A stretch of 64,000 bases of DNA from Streptomyces djakartensis. GTDB taxonomy: Bacteria > Actinomycetota > Actinomycetes > Streptomycetales > Streptomycetaceae. A program made the position numbers and the translations under genes. The stretch is taken from contig NZ_BMWE01000002.1 in the NCBI RefSeq assembly GCF_014651075.1, positions 62,001 through 126,000 on the forward strand, read 5' to 3'. Positions 33,682 to 42,471 of this stretch are shown here, piece after piece (position 1 is the first letter of the stretch; every line of letters starts with the position of its first letter). The notes under the pieces are model-generated. The model had not been told where the DNA came from. It made no database searches and saw nothing but the letters and a program-made list of their open reading frames with translations.

Positions 33682-36600
33682 TCAGCCGGCCGCGTACACG
33701 TCCTCGACGTAACGCCCGTCCGCGACGAGTGCGTCGAGCCACTGCTCGGCGGCCGCCCCGTCGGTGCCCGGCGTGTGCTTGAGGTACAGGGTACGGAAGG
33801 CCTCCCGCACCCCGGGCGCCATCCGGGAGCCGTCGCCGCAGACGTACACGCGCGCGCCGGTTTCCAGCAGCGCCCAGACCTCCTCGGCCTCGGCGGCGAT
33901 GCGGTGCTGCACGAACCGCACCTCGCCCTCGGGCGTCTCGCTGAAGGCGGGGCGCAGGGACACGGCCCCGGCGGCCTCGGCGGCGCGCAGTTCGTCGGCG
34001 TGCAGGAAGTCGGCGTCGGGCGCGTCGCAGCCGAAGTAGCAGAGGGCCGGGGGCAGTTCGGCGCCCGCCGCCAGGGCCGCCGTGCGGTCGGCGATGGCGC
34101 CGCGGAACGGGGCGAGACCGGTGCCCGCGGCGATCATGACGACTGGCGTGGAGCCGCCGGTGGCGTCGATGCGGAAGGCCTCCCGGCACGGCTGCACCCG
34201 CGCGTACACCGTGTCGCCGGTCCCCAGCGCCGCCAGGTGTCCGGACCCGGTGCCCCGGTAGACGCCCTTGCCGGAGCGGGCGGGGGCCTCCAGAAGGGAG
34301 ACCATCAGGTCCACGTGGCCGGGGTCGACGGCGGGCGAGGACGAGATGGAGTAGTGGCGGGGACGCAGCGGCGTGAGCAGGTCGAGCAGACGCGGCCAGT
34401 CCAGGGCGCCCCGCAGGGCCGGGTAATCCTCGAGGATTTCCACGAGGGTGCGCGGGTCGTCGGTGAGGGCGGCCAGGGCCGTGCGCTCCGGCGGGCACGG
34501 GTTGGCGGCGGCGAGCGCGGCGAGCTGCCCGGCGCTCGGACGCTCCTGGAGCTCCACGTGGTGGGTGAGGAGCTGCCGTACCGTCACGGGGCGGTCGACG
34601 GCGATGCCGTCGCGGCGGGGGCGGGTGGCGCGGATGTCCAGCACGGTGTCGAGGTCGGCGCCGAGCGCGGCGGCGGCGCGGGCGACGAGGGCCGGGTCGT
34701 TGGCGGGCAGCACGGTGAGGTGGTCGGCCGTGCGGTAGGTGACGCCGGCCGGCAGCGCGACGCGGACGAAGCGCTTGCGGCGGGCGTAGCCGGGCGCGGT
34801 GAGGTCGCGGGCCTCGGTGACCCGCATGGGGACGAGTTGGTGCCGTTCGGCGAGGGCGTCCAGCGGACCGCCGGTCAGGGTGCGGACCTCGTAGGCGGTC
34901 GTGGGTCCGCCGGTGTCCGGAGTGGTGGCGTCGGGGTCGCCGTACCGTTCCAGGAGGGCGGTGCGCAGGGCCGTCGTGAACTCGCGGACGGTGCCGGTGA
35001 GGTCGCCGGAGGCGTCGGCGGCGGCCCGGTCGAGCAGCCGGGCGGCGCCGGACTCGGCGAGCCGTTCGTCGATCCGGGTGGGGACGTGCTGGTAGGTGGC
35101 GGCCCAGTTGCGGTCGCCGACGCCGAGCACGACGTACGTCACGCCGGACAGGTCGCGGGTCTCCTCCAGCCGGGCGGCGAAGGCGGTGGCGTCGTCGGTG
35201 GGGCGCCCGTTGTAGGAGGCGGCCGTGATGACGACGGGCCGGTCGGTGGGCAGCCCGCCGGCGTAGGCGTCCAGGGGCGCCACCTCGGTCTCGCAGCCCA
35301 CGGCGGCGGCCTCGTCGGCGAGCCGGCCGGCGAAGTCGCGGCAGGTGCCGTAGTTGCTGCCGTGCAGGAAGAGGGCGGCGGTGCCGGTGCGGACGCGGGC
35401 GGGCAGTCCCTGAGGCGCGGCCGACGGGGAGTCCTTGACCGGGGCGGCGCCGGGCAGCGGCGGGTGGACACGGTCGGCGGATGTGCGCGGGGTCAGGGCG
35501 AGGGTGAAGCCCTCGGGCTTGAGGGTGAGGGTCTCCTTGACGTCGAGCCGGTAGCCGGCGTGGTCGCGCAGCCGGTAGCGGTGGACGAGCATGGCCAGCA
35601 GCATGGTGGCCTCGTGCAGCGCGAACTGCCGTCCGATGCAGGCGCGTTCTCCGGTGCCGAACGGCTTGAAGGCGTGCACCGGGCGCCGCGCCTCCGCCTC
35701 GGGCGTGAAGCGGGAGGGGTCGAACAGCTCGGGATTGTCGCCCCAGACGGGCTGCCGGTGCAGCATCGGGGTGAGCACCAGGGCGGCCTGCCCGGCGCGC
35801 AGCGGGATGCGGCCGCCGAGCAGTGTGTCCTCGCGGGCCTCCCGGGAGAACACGGCGGCCGTCGGCCACAGCCGGAGCGCCTCGTTGAGTACCTGGCGGG
35901 TGTAGGTCAGCCGGCCGACCTCGTCGTACGTCGGATCGACGTCCGCCACGTCGCCCCACAGCTCGTCGACCTCGCGCTGCACCAGCCGGAGCGCGGTGGG
36001 GTGCTTGGCGAGGTAGTACAGCGCGAAGGACATGGCGCCGGAGGTGGTCTCGTGGCCGGCGATCAGGAAGGTGATGACCTGGTTGCGGATGTTGGCGGTG
36101 TCGAGCCTGCTGCCGTCGGCCGGGTGTTCGGCGGTGAGCATCAGGCCGAGCAGGTCGTCGGCCTGCCTCTGGCCGCTGCCGGTGCGGGCGGCGATGACGT
36201 CGTCGACCACCTGGGCGAGGTAGGCGGAGTCGGTCCGGAAGGCCGCGTCCGCCGCCGAGTAGTCCTTGCCCGGGACGCGCGCCAGGCGGGTCATGCTCCA
36301 CTCCAGGCAGCGGACCATCGACTCGACGAAGGGGTGCGGCTCGGACCGCTCGAAGGAGCCGAAGTCGTAGCCGAACCCGGCCAGTCCGATGGTGTCGAGC
36401 GTCATGCGGGTCATGTCGCCGGGCACGTCGACGGGCGCTCCGGCGCGGGCGTCGCGGTCCCAGGACGCGATGAGCCGGCGGGCCACCTTCAGCATCACGG
36501 GGTGGTAGGTCCGCATGGAGCCGAGCGCGAAGGCGGGCATGAGGATGTCGTGCGCCCTGGCCCAGTTGGGCTCGTCGTTGTACGCGGTGAACAGGCCGTC

Positions 36601-36867
36601 GGCGGCGAACTCCCGCACGTTCTGAAGGCCCGGGCCGATGTGCTTGGCGAACCGCTGCTCGTCCGCGAGTTCGGCCACGAGGTCGAGGTCGCCCACGAAC
36701 AGCGTGTCGCGCCCGTACAGCCTCCGGAGGAACACGGGCCCGTGCTCGCGCATGAGATCCATGGCCTGCTGGATGGGCGTGGCGCCGGGGCCGGTGGCGG
36801 AGATGTCGGCGACGGGGACGCCGGGGAGGGACGGTGCGGGCCGGGGAGCCTGTGCGGTGGGGCGCAT
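33682..36867 (-). CDS. Self-sufficient cytochrome P450-reductase fusion, CYP102B-like
   Basis: 1061 residues from ATG 36867, the size of the P450BM3 class. Order: P450 domain (I-helix [12 protein letters not shown], ExxR in NEALRLWP, heme loop FGTGERACIGRQ near residue 400), FMN/flavodoxin domain (LHGSNYGTCRDFAG), FAD domain (RHYSISSSPAVDPG) and NADPH domain (MIAAGTGLAPFRG, VYVCGDGSRMAPGV). All redox centres are therefore on one chain and NADPH is used directly. Family members hydroxylate fatty acids near the omega end. It is divergent from a PAS/LuxR-type regulator. From memory it matches CYP102B1 of S. coelicolor. Confidence 0.95.
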   Translation of the reverse strand: MRPTAQAPRPAPSLPGVPVADISATGPGATPIQQAMDLMREHGPVFLRRLYGRDTLFVGDLDLVAELADEQRFAKHIGPGLQNVREFAADGLFTAYNDEPNWARAHDILMPAFALGSMRTYHPVMLKVARRLIASWDRDARAGAPVDVPGDMTRMTLDTIGLAGFGYDFGSFERSEPHPFVESMVRCLEWSMTRLARVPGKDYSAADAAFRTDSAYLAQVVDDVIAARTGSGQRQADDLLGLMLTAEHPADGSRLDTANIRNQVITFLIAGHETTSGAMSFALYYLAKHPTALRLVQREVDELWGDVADVDPTYDEVGRLTYTRQVLNEALRLWPTAAVFSREAREDTLLGGRIPLRAGQAALVLTPMLHRQPVWGDNPELFDPSRFTPEAEARRPVHAFKPFGTGERACIGRQFALHEATMLLAMLVHRYRLRDHAGYRLDVKETLTLKPEGFTLALTPRTSADRVHPPLPGAAPVKDSPSAAPQGLPARVRTGTAALFLHGSNYGTCRDFAGRLADEAAAVGCETEVAPLDAYAGGLPTDRPVVITAASYNGRPTDDATAFAARLEETRDLSGVTYVVLGVGDRNWAATYQHVPTRIDERLAESGAARLLDRAAADASGDLTGTVREFTTALRTALLERYGDPDATTPDTGGPTTAYEVRTLTGGPLDALAERHQLVPMRVTEARDLTAPGYARRKRFVRVALPAGVTYRTADHLTVLPANDPALVARAAAALGADLDTVLDIRATRPRRDGIAVDRPVTVRQLLTHHVELQERPSAGQLAALAAANPCPPERTALAALTDDPRTLVEILEDYPALRGALDWPRLLDLLTPLRPRHYSISSSPAVDPGHVDLMVSLLEAPARSGKGVYRGTGSGHLAALGTGDTVYARVQPCREAFRIDATGGSTPVVMIAAGTGLAPFRGAIADRTAALAAGAELPPALCYFGCDAPDADFLHADELRAAEAAGAVSLRPAFSETPEGEVRFVQHRIAAEAEEVWALLETGARVYVCGDGSRMAPGVREAFRTLYLKHTPGTDGAAAEQWLDALVADGRYVEDVYAAG

Positions 36868-36947
36868 GACGCGGCAACTGCCTTTCGCGGTACGGGAGTA
36901 CTCCGGTCCAGCGTGATCCACGGGGCCCGGCCGGCCGTACGGCGGCC

Positions 36948-36963
36948 CTACATGATTCTGTAG
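36948..36963. promoter_or_regulatory. CTACA-6-TGTAG inverted repeat between the fused P450 and its divergent regulator
   Basis: CTACA (36948-36952) and TGTAG (36959-36963) are an exact inverted repeat. The last base overlaps the GTG start of the regulator and the site lies 81 bp before the P450 start. Binding here would block the regulator's own translation start region, consistent with autoregulation. Confidence 0.45.
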
Positions 36964-37664
36964 TGCGCGCACATGCTTCGCCCTTGCGTACGGCGCCCCG
37001 GCATGGCAGGGAGGAACTCGTGGAGCAGGCCCGGCAGGAGGCCGTGACGTGGCGCAACCGCGCGCTGCTGCTGTTCGACCGGGTCGCGATGCCGGTCGCG
37101 GTGTGCGACGTGTACGGGGCGGTGCTGCTCGCCAACCCGGCGATGGCCGCGGAGTGCGGTACGACGCCGGGGCGGCTGCGCGGCCGTGACGTGCTGGAGC
37201 TGTTCTGCCCCAGCGAGGCCACCCAGGTGGAGCGCATCGCCCAGGCGCTGCGCCTGCGGCACCGCTCGCGCTACCAGGTCTCGGTGCGCTGGCGGGCCCC
37301 CGACGGCACGGAGCGCTACGGCGAACTGACGGCGGACCCGGTGAGTGACACGGTGGAGGACACGCCGGCGCTGCTGGTGATGCTGCGGGTGGACGGCGAG
37401 CGCCGGCCCGGTTGCGCACCGCCCACGGAACGGGCCCGGGTCACACCGATGGAGGCCCGCGTCCTGGCCCTGCTGGCCTCCGGCGCCACCACGGCCCGCG
37501 CGTCCCGGGAAACCGGCCTCACGCCCGACGGCGTCACCTACCACCTGCGCCGTCTTTCGTCCCGTTGGCGCGCCGCCAACCGCACGGAACTGGTGGCCCG
37601 GGCCTACGCACTGGGTGTCCTGACGCCCGGGGTGTGGCCGCCGGAGGTGTCGGGGGCGGAGTAG
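36963..37664 (+). CDS. PAS-domain/LuxR-type helix-turn-helix regulator
   Basis: 233 residues. PAS-like region at ~30-130 (LLFDRVAMPVAVCDVYGAVLLANPAMAAECG, then RYQVSVRWRAPDG). C-terminal LuxR-like HTH (VTPMEARVLALLASGATTARASRETGLTPDGVTYHLRRL). A PAS domain beside a self-sufficient fatty-acid P450 suggests sensing of a hydrophobic ligand or redox state, but no cofactor ligand can be named. No Shine-Dalgarno is evident before GTG 36963. Confidence 0.85.
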   Translation: MRAHASPLRTAPRHGREELVEQARQEAVTWRNRALLLFDRVAMPVAVCDVYGAVLLANPAMAAECGTTPGRLRGRDVLELFCPSEATQVERIAQALRLRHRSRYQVSVRWRAPDGTERYGELTADPVSDTVEDTPALLVMLRVDGERRPGCAPPTERARVTPMEARVLALLASGATTARASRETGLTPDGVTYHLRRLSSRWRAANRTELVARAYALGVLTPGVWPPEVSGAE

Positions 37665-37752
37665 GCCTTGGCGCGGTGCCGCCCGTGCCGTCGTGACGTG
37701 CCGTCCGGAAAATCCACTGGCTCCCCCTCGCCGGCCCTTCTAGCCTGTCCCA

Positions 37753-37775
37753 GAAACCTAGGGCCCCTAGGTTTC
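37753..37775. promoter_or_regulatory. 23-bp perfect palindrome before the FBP-domain gene
   Basis: GAAACCTAGGG and CCCTAGGTTTC flank a single central base, and the site ends 22 bp before the start codon. It may be a repressor operator, or an RNA hairpin controlling access to the AGGAG site just downstream. Confidence 0.6.
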
Positions 37776-37797
37776 GGTGACGACCAGGAGCCCTCCC

Positions 37798-38292
37798 ATG
37801 AGATCACTCACCGAACCGGACATCCGCAACTCGTTCATCAACTGCTCCAAGGGCGAGGCCAAGCGTCTGGCCGTCCCCCGCGACCTCGCCGAGCGTCCGT
37901 GGGACGACCTCGACTTCCTCGGGTGGCGCGATCCGGGGGCGCCCGATCGCAGCTATCTGGTCGTCGAGCGGGAGGGGCGGCTCGTCGGGGTGGCGATGCG
38001 GTTCCAGGCCGCGCAGCGCGGCTTCCTGCACCGCAGCATGTGTTCGCTGTGCCTGACGACGCACCCGCGGGGCGGTGTGTCGCTGATGACCGCGCGGAAG
38101 GCGGGGGCGGCCGGCCGCGAGGGCAACTCCGTCGGGGCGTACATGTGCACCGACCTCGCCTGCTCCCTCTACGTACGCGGGAAGAAGACGCCGGAGACCG
38201 GGGCCCGCTTCGAGGAGAGCCTCACGCTCCAGGAGCAGATCGAGCGGACCCTGGGCAATCTGGGCGCCTTCCTCGACAAGGTGTCCGCCTGA
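37798..38292 (+). CDS. FBP-domain (FusB-like, treble-clef zinc) protein
   Basis: 164 residues from ATG 37798 behind CAGGAG. Cysteine pairs MCSLCLTT and MCTDLACS make a C-x2-C...C-x4-C zinc site inside the FBP domain (SYLVVEREGRLVGVAMRFQ). The fold is that of the elongation factor G-binding domain of FusB/FusC, which in staphylococci gives fusidic acid protection by freeing EF-G from the ribosome. Streptomyces homologues are mostly uncharacterised. The palindrome immediately upstream suggests tight control. Confidence 0.85.
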   Translation: MRSLTEPDIRNSFINCSKGEAKRLAVPRDLAERPWDDLDFLGWRDPGAPDRSYLVVEREGRLVGVAMRFQAAQRGFLHRSMCSLCLTTHPRGGVSLMTARKAGAAGREGNSVGAYMCTDLACSLYVRGKKTPETGARFEESLTLQEQIERTLGNLGAFLDKVSA

Positions 38293-38377
38293 GGACCCCT
38301 CGGTCGCCCCGTCCGTCCCCTGGCGTTAACTTCCTTCATGGATGCTTTCGAGCCAGGGGAAGGGGAACAGGCCGAGG

Positions 38378-39631
38378 ATGCGAGAGGTACGTGAGTGGAC
38401 GGCGCCCGCCCTGAGGATCCTGCGCAAACACCGGGATCCGGTGGTCGTCCAGACCGTGCGGTCCGCCACGGCGGCGACGATCGCGTACGTCATCGCGCTG
38501 CGGCTGAGCCCCGAGAAGGCGCCCCTCACCGCTCCCCTGACGGCGCTGCTGGTCGTCCAGGTGACGCTGTACGCCACGCTCACCAACGGGTTCCGCCGGG
38601 TGAACGCCGTGGTGACCGGGGTCCTGCTCGCCATCGCGTTCAGTCTGCTGGTGGGCCTGACCTGGTGGAGCCTGGCACTGCTCCTCGTGGCCTCGCTGGC
38701 CGTGGGACGGCTGGTGCGGGTGGAGGAGTACGTGCCCGAGGTCGCGATCAGCGCCATGCTGGTCCTCGGAGTCACCACCGTCGGGAACACCGCGTGGGCC
38801 CGGGTCGTGGAGACGCTGATCGGCGCGACCGTCGGGCTCGCCTGCAATCTGCTGCTGGCCCCGCCCGTGTGGGTGGAGGAGGCGGGCGAGTCGATCGACG
38901 GGCTGGCGCGCCGGCTGCGGCAACTGATGCTGCGCATGGGCGAGGAGGCCGCCGGCGGCACGCCCGTGAACCGTGCGGAGGAGCGGCTGTACGAGGCGCG
39001 GCGTCTGGACCACGACATCGTCGAGGTGGACGCGGCGCTCAGGCAGGCCGAGGACAGCCTGCGGCTCAACCCGCGGGTCCGGGACAGCCTGCTGCACCGG
39101 GTGGTGCTGCGTACCGGCCTGGACACGCTGGAGATCTGCACGGTCGTCCTTCGCGTGCTCGCCCGCTCCTTCACGGACCTCGCCAAGGAGCGCGAACCGG
39201 AGCCGCTGTTCGAGGACGAGACGGGCGCCGTGCTGCAGCAGCTGCTGTCCGAGATCGCCGACGCCGTGGTGAGTTTCGCGGTGCTGGTGACCACTCATCT
39301 CAGCGAGAGCGCGGAGTCGGCGGAGGAACGTCTCGCCACGGAACTGCGCACCGCGGCGGGCACCCGCGACAAGCTGGCCGCGCTGCTGCGCGAGGACGCC
39401 CGGCGCGAGACGCGGCACTGGCAGTTGCTCGGCGCCGTACTGACGGAGGTCAACCGGATCCTCGACGAGCTCGACACCGAGCACCGCTCCCGGCGCCTGC
39501 TCGAGGAACTCGACCGTGTGTCGAGTGAGCAGCGCGCCCGGATGCCGCGCCTGACACGGCTGCGTGAGCGCCTCGGCGTCCAGGAGCAGATGTGGCGCAG
39601 CCGTGCCGGGTTCGGCGGGCGTTCCCACTGA
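38378..39631 (+). CDS. FUSC/aromatic-acid-exporter-like membrane protein (second copy)
   Basis: 417 residues from ATG 38378. Membrane block of about five to six helices in the first 180 residues (PLTAPLTALLVVQVTLYATL, LLAIAFSLLVGLTWWSLALLLVASLAVG, TLIGATVGLACNLLLAPPVWV), then a long helical cytoplasmic part. The architecture equals that of the 29508 gene, without its long polar N-terminus. Probably an efflux component or a regulatory membrane protein; substrate unknown. A strong hairpin follows. Confidence 0.85.
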   Translation: MREVREWTAPALRILRKHRDPVVVQTVRSATAATIAYVIALRLSPEKAPLTAPLTALLVVQVTLYATLTNGFRRVNAVVTGVLLAIAFSLLVGLTWWSLALLLVASLAVGRLVRVEEYVPEVAISAMLVLGVTTVGNTAWARVVETLIGATVGLACNLLLAPPVWVEEAGESIDGLARRLRQLMLRMGEEAAGGTPVNRAEERLYEARRLDHDIVEVDAALRQAEDSLRLNPRVRDSLLHRVVLRTGLDTLEICTVVLRVLARSFTDLAKEREPEPLFEDETGAVLQQLLSEIADAVVSFAVLVTTHLSESAESAEERLATELRTAAGTRDKLAALLREDARRETRHWQLLGAVLTEVNRILDELDTEHRSRRLLEELDRVSSEQRARMPRLTRLRERLGVQEQMWRSRAGFGGRSH

Positions 39632-39655
39632 GGCGGCACCCGCGTGCGACCCCGC

Positions 39656-39684
39656 CCGGGCGTTGCATCACGTGCAACGCCCGG
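39656..39684 (+). terminator. Perfect 12-bp hairpin after the FUSC gene
   Basis: CCGGGCGTTGCA and TGCAACGCCCGG pair around TCACG, 25 bp after the stop codon at 39631. The next gene on the same strand starts 77 bp further on, so it could also act as an attenuator. Confidence 0.8.
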
Positions 39685-39761
39685 TGCCTGCCTTGCACCC
39701 GGTGGTGATCCACGCCATGGTGGCTGTCGCGACGGGGACGAGGGACGACCTGAGGGGCGAC

Positions 39762-40958
39762 ATGAGCGGTGACGGCTGGAGCAGGCGCCGGTTCGTGGGC
39801 GTACTGGCGGCAGGGGCCGGCGCGGCGACGCTCCCGGCCTGCGACGACTCGCCCGCCCCCACGCCCCCGACGGCTCCGGCGGCCCCCGAGGCGAGCGGGA
39901 GCCCGTCCCGGGAGGCCCGGCGCCCGTCCGGGCCGCATCCCCTCTATCTCGGCACCTACACCTCCGTCGACGGTGGCGGCAAGGGCATCGGCCTGGCCAC
40001 GTACGACACGGCGACGGGGCGCATCGTCGGCACCGGCACCCTCGGCGGCGTCGGCGACCCGTCGTACCTCGCCATCCACCCGGACCGGCGCACGCTGTAC
40101 GCGGTGAACGAGCGCGAGGACGGTGCCGTGACCGCCGTCCGGCTGTCCGACCGGAAGATCCTGGGCAGCCGGAGCACCGGTGGCGCGGCCCCCTGCCACC
40201 TGTCGGTGCATCCGGGCGGGCGCTGGCTGCTCAGCGCCGGCTACGGCTCCGGCGACGTGGCCGTGCACCCCATCGAGCCGACGGGCGCCCTCGGCGAGCG
40301 CACCGACCTCGTCCGGCACTCCCGTCCGGCGCCCGGACCGGGGCAGCAGGGCCCGCACGCGCACCAGATCATCACCAGCCCGGACGGGGGCCATGTGCTC
40401 GCCGTCGACCTGGGTACGGACACCGTCTACACGTACCGGCTCGACGACAGAGCCGGCACGCTCCAGGAGGTCGCGCAGGCGCGGACGCGGCCGGGCGCCG
40501 GTCCGCGCCACCTCACGTTCCACCCCGGCGGCCGGTTCGCCTACCTCGCCAACGAGGTGGACAACACGGTGGCGGTCTGCGCGTACGATCCGGCCTCCGG
40601 CCGCGTGAGCGTGGGCGAGCCGCAGTCCACCGGCACGGGTCCCGGCACGAGTTACCCGGCGCAGGTCCTGGTGACCGCGAACGGCCGCTACGCCTATCTC
40701 GCCAACCGCGGCCACAACAGCCTCACGCGCTATGCCGTCGAGGCCGAGGGCGCGAAACTCAGGCTGCTGGACACCGTTGCGGTAGGCGGTGACTTCCCAC
40801 GCCAGATCGCGTTCTCGCCGGAGGGCACGCTGCTGTTCGCCGCGAACCAGAAGTCCGGCACCGTGACCGTCTTCCGGGTGGATGAGCGCAGCGGGGCGCT
40901 GCGCCGCGCGGGCGAACCGTTCCCCTCACCGGTCGCCGTCTGTGCGCTGCCGCTGTAG
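39762..40958 (+). CDS. Tat-exported lipoprotein of the lactonase seven-bladed propeller family
   Basis: 398 residues from ATG 39762 (GAGGGG upstream). The N-terminus SRRRFVGVLAAGAGAATLPAC is a twin-arginine signal ending in a lipobox cysteine. After a Pro/Thr linker, residues ~60-398 form repeated propeller blades (YLAIHPDRRTLYAVNE, HLSVHPGGRWLLSAGY, HLTFHPGGRFAYLANE, QIAFSPEGTLLFAAN) of the Lactonase_7-bladed/YbhE family. Export is atypical for 6-phosphogluconolactonase itself, so it more likely acts on an external lactone or is a binding protein. Its end overlaps the convergent DUF2470 gene by 33 bp. Confidence 0.88.
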   Translation: MSGDGWSRRRFVGVLAAGAGAATLPACDDSPAPTPPTAPAAPEASGSPSREARRPSGPHPLYLGTYTSVDGGGKGIGLATYDTATGRIVGTGTLGGVGDPSYLAIHPDRRTLYAVNEREDGAVTAVRLSDRKILGSRSTGGAAPCHLSVHPGGRWLLSAGYGSGDVAVHPIEPTGALGERTDLVRHSRPAPGPGQQGPHAHQIITSPDGGHVLAVDLGTDTVYTYRLDDRAGTLQEVAQARTRPGAGPRHLTFHPGGRFAYLANEVDNTVAVCAYDPASGRVSVGEPQSTGTGPGTSYPAQVLVTANGRYAYLANRGHNSLTRYAVEAEGAKLRLLDTVAVGGDFPRQIAFSPEGTLLFAANQKSGTVTVFRVDERSGALRRAGEPFPSPVAVCALPL

Positions 40959-41654
40959 GGCCCGGGGGCAGGAGGCGGCGGCCGCCTGGCCGAGCAGGGC
41001 GTGCATGCGCTCGGTGAGCTGCGCGATGTCGTCGGCGGGCGTGTGGAAGGCCAGCCGTACGTCGCCGTGGGCGCGGGCGCGTTCGATGCGCAGCGTCAGT
41101 CCGTGCCGGTCGACGGCGAGCGGCCGGACCCGCACGGCGCCGTGCAGGCTGCCGGAGTCGACGAGCCGGGTGAGCCGCTCGACCGCGTCGGCGTGGCAGT
41201 CGGCCAGGTGGGTCAGCAGCCGGGACTCGGCCGTGGTGAGCGGATCGGGTACGGCGGCGGCGAACTCCCCGGGGTCCACTACGACGGTCCCGGACGGCTG
41301 CCGCAGCACCACGCGGGTGGGCGTGAAGGCGAGCCTCTCCCCTCGGGCGGCGAACCAGCCCGCGAGCCACAGCCGCGCGCGGATCCGGTCGCGCACGGGG
41401 ACGGGGGCCACGTCGGCGAACTCCAGCACCGCGGACGGCTCGCCGCGGGGCGCGCAGATCGCGGCGGCGGCCAGCGCGCTGTCCTCGGGCACATCGACGA
41501 GGACCCTGCCGTCCTCGGTCACCGTGTGGGCGCCGGCCAGCTCCTCGCGCGTGCCCTCCGCGGTGACCGAGCAGGACCACGCGGCGGCGAGCACCGAGCG
41601 CGCCCGCTCCGCCGCGGCAGGGGCCGCCGTCCAGCTGTGGCTGTCGTCACCCAT
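40926..41654 (-). CDS. DUF2470-domain protein, iron-box controlled, HugZ/PPOX-like
   Basis: 242 residues from ATG 41654, which has a near-consensus AAGGAGGT. The N-terminal ~150 residues are split-barrel-like (LVDVPEDSALAAAAICAPRGEPSAVLEFADVAPVPVRDRIRARLWLAGW in outline). The C-terminus LTHLADCHADAVERLTRLVD... is DUF2470, found at the end of HugZ-type heme-degrading proteins. An iron box lies directly upstream, so expression under iron limitation by the DtxR-type repressor is expected. A role in heme or siderophore iron release is inference. Confidence 0.85.
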   Translation of the reverse strand: MGDDSHSWTAAPAAAERARSVLAAAWSCSVTAEGTREELAGAHTVTEDGRVLVDVPEDSALAAAAICAPRGEPSAVLEFADVAPVPVRDRIRARLWLAGWFAARGERLAFTPTRVVLRQPSGTVVVDPGEFAAAVPDPLTTAESRLLTHLADCHADAVERLTRLVDSGSLHGAVRVRPLAVDRHGLTLRIERARAHGDVRLAFHTPADDIAQLTERMHALLGQAAAASCPRALQRQRTDGDR

Positions 41655-41665
41655 CCCAGACCTCC

Positions 41666-41684
41666 TTAGGTAAGCCTTGCCTAA
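41666..41684 (-). promoter_or_regulatory. Iron box (DtxR/DmdR/IdeR operator)
   Basis: TTAGGTAAGCCTTGCCTAA matches the 19-bp actinobacterial iron box TTAGGTTAGGCTAACCTAA at 15 of 19 positions, with both TTAGG/CTAA ends intact. It abuts the Shine-Dalgarno of the DUF2470 gene, 11 bp before the ATG. Confidence 0.88.
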
Positions 41685-41739
41685 CCTATCGGAGATCGGA
41701 GTGCGCGCCAACCAGGTCACATGATCTTTACGAGTCCTT

Positions 41740-42348
41740 TCAGGGAGTGAGCGCGCCCAGCAGGGCGCGTGCGCACAGGTCGCGCACCTGTTCCCGGCTC
41801 AACTCCGTGCCGCGCAGCCACTCCAGACAGACGGACGTGGTGAACGCCAGCCAGCCGCGCACGGCGAGCCGCACCTCCGGCCGCGTCTCGAAGGCCGGGC
41901 CGAACTCGGGGTCCCCGGCCAGCGCCGCGACGATCTGCCGCTCCTGGGCACCCAGGGCCCGCTGGTAGACCCGTCGCACCGCCTGGTCCCCCGCGGCGTC
42001 GGCACGGTGAAAGGCGCGGTAGCCGTGCGCATGGGCCTCCACGTACTCCAGGAAGCTGTCGAGACCGACCGCGAGCTGCTCGCGCACCGGGACACCGGGC
42101 ACCGCCGCCGTCATGCGCAGCATCCGCTCGCTCTCGCGCTCCACGACCGCGGCGAAGAAGTCCCGCTTGGTCGGGAAGTAGTGGTACAGCAGCCCGCGCG
42201 ACACCCCGGCGATCTCGGCGACCTGCTCGATCCACACATCGTCGTACGGGTTCTCCGAGAACAGCCGCTCGCCGACCGACAGAAGCTGCTCCCGGCGCTC
42301 CTCGGTGCTGAGCCGGCGGCGCGTCCGCCCGCCCTGGTTCGCGGCCAT
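41740..42348 (-). CDS. TetR-family regulator
   Basis: 202 residues. HTH domain at ~15-65 (RREQLLSVGERLFSENPYDDVWIEQVAEIAGVSRGLLYHYFPTKRDFFAAVV in outline) with the GLLYHYFPTKRDFF signature. The C-terminal domain is hydrophobic and helical, as in ligand-binding TetR dimers. It is divergent from the P450 at 42472 with a widely spaced inverted repeat between, so it is the probable repressor of that P450. Confidence 0.93.
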   Translation of the reverse strand: MAANQGGRTRRRLSTEERREQLLSVGERLFSENPYDDVWIEQVAEIAGVSRGLLYHYFPTKRDFFAAVVERESERMLRMTAAVPGVPVREQLAVGLDSFLEYVEAHAHGYRAFHRADAAGDQAVRRVYQRALGAQERQIVAALAGDPEFGPAFETRPEVRLAVRGWLAFTTSVCLEWLRGTELSREQVRDLCARALLGALTP

Positions 42349-42369
42349 GCCCGCACTTTACTTGACGCC

Positions 42370-42409
42370 GGTTCAACAACGGGACCAGACTGAAACGCGC
42401 TATTGAACC
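42370..42409. promoter_or_regulatory. GGTTCAA ... TTGAACC inverted repeat between TetR and P450 genes
   Basis: GGTTCAA (42370-42376) and TTGAACC (42403-42409) are exact reverse complements 26 bp apart in the 123-bp divergent region. They could be two half-sites of TetR operators. Confidence 0.5.
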
Positions 42410-42471
42410 CACGTACAACACGTGCGAACGCGCCGTTGGGCCAAGACCGTTGGATCAAGGGAGATCGCGTC

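Noticed and set aside
32767..37237. Very long open frames opposite to the fused P450 and kinase genes
   Set aside because: They are by-products of high-GC codon bias; the translations are low complexity and lack any domain, while the minus-strand genes have full motif sets.
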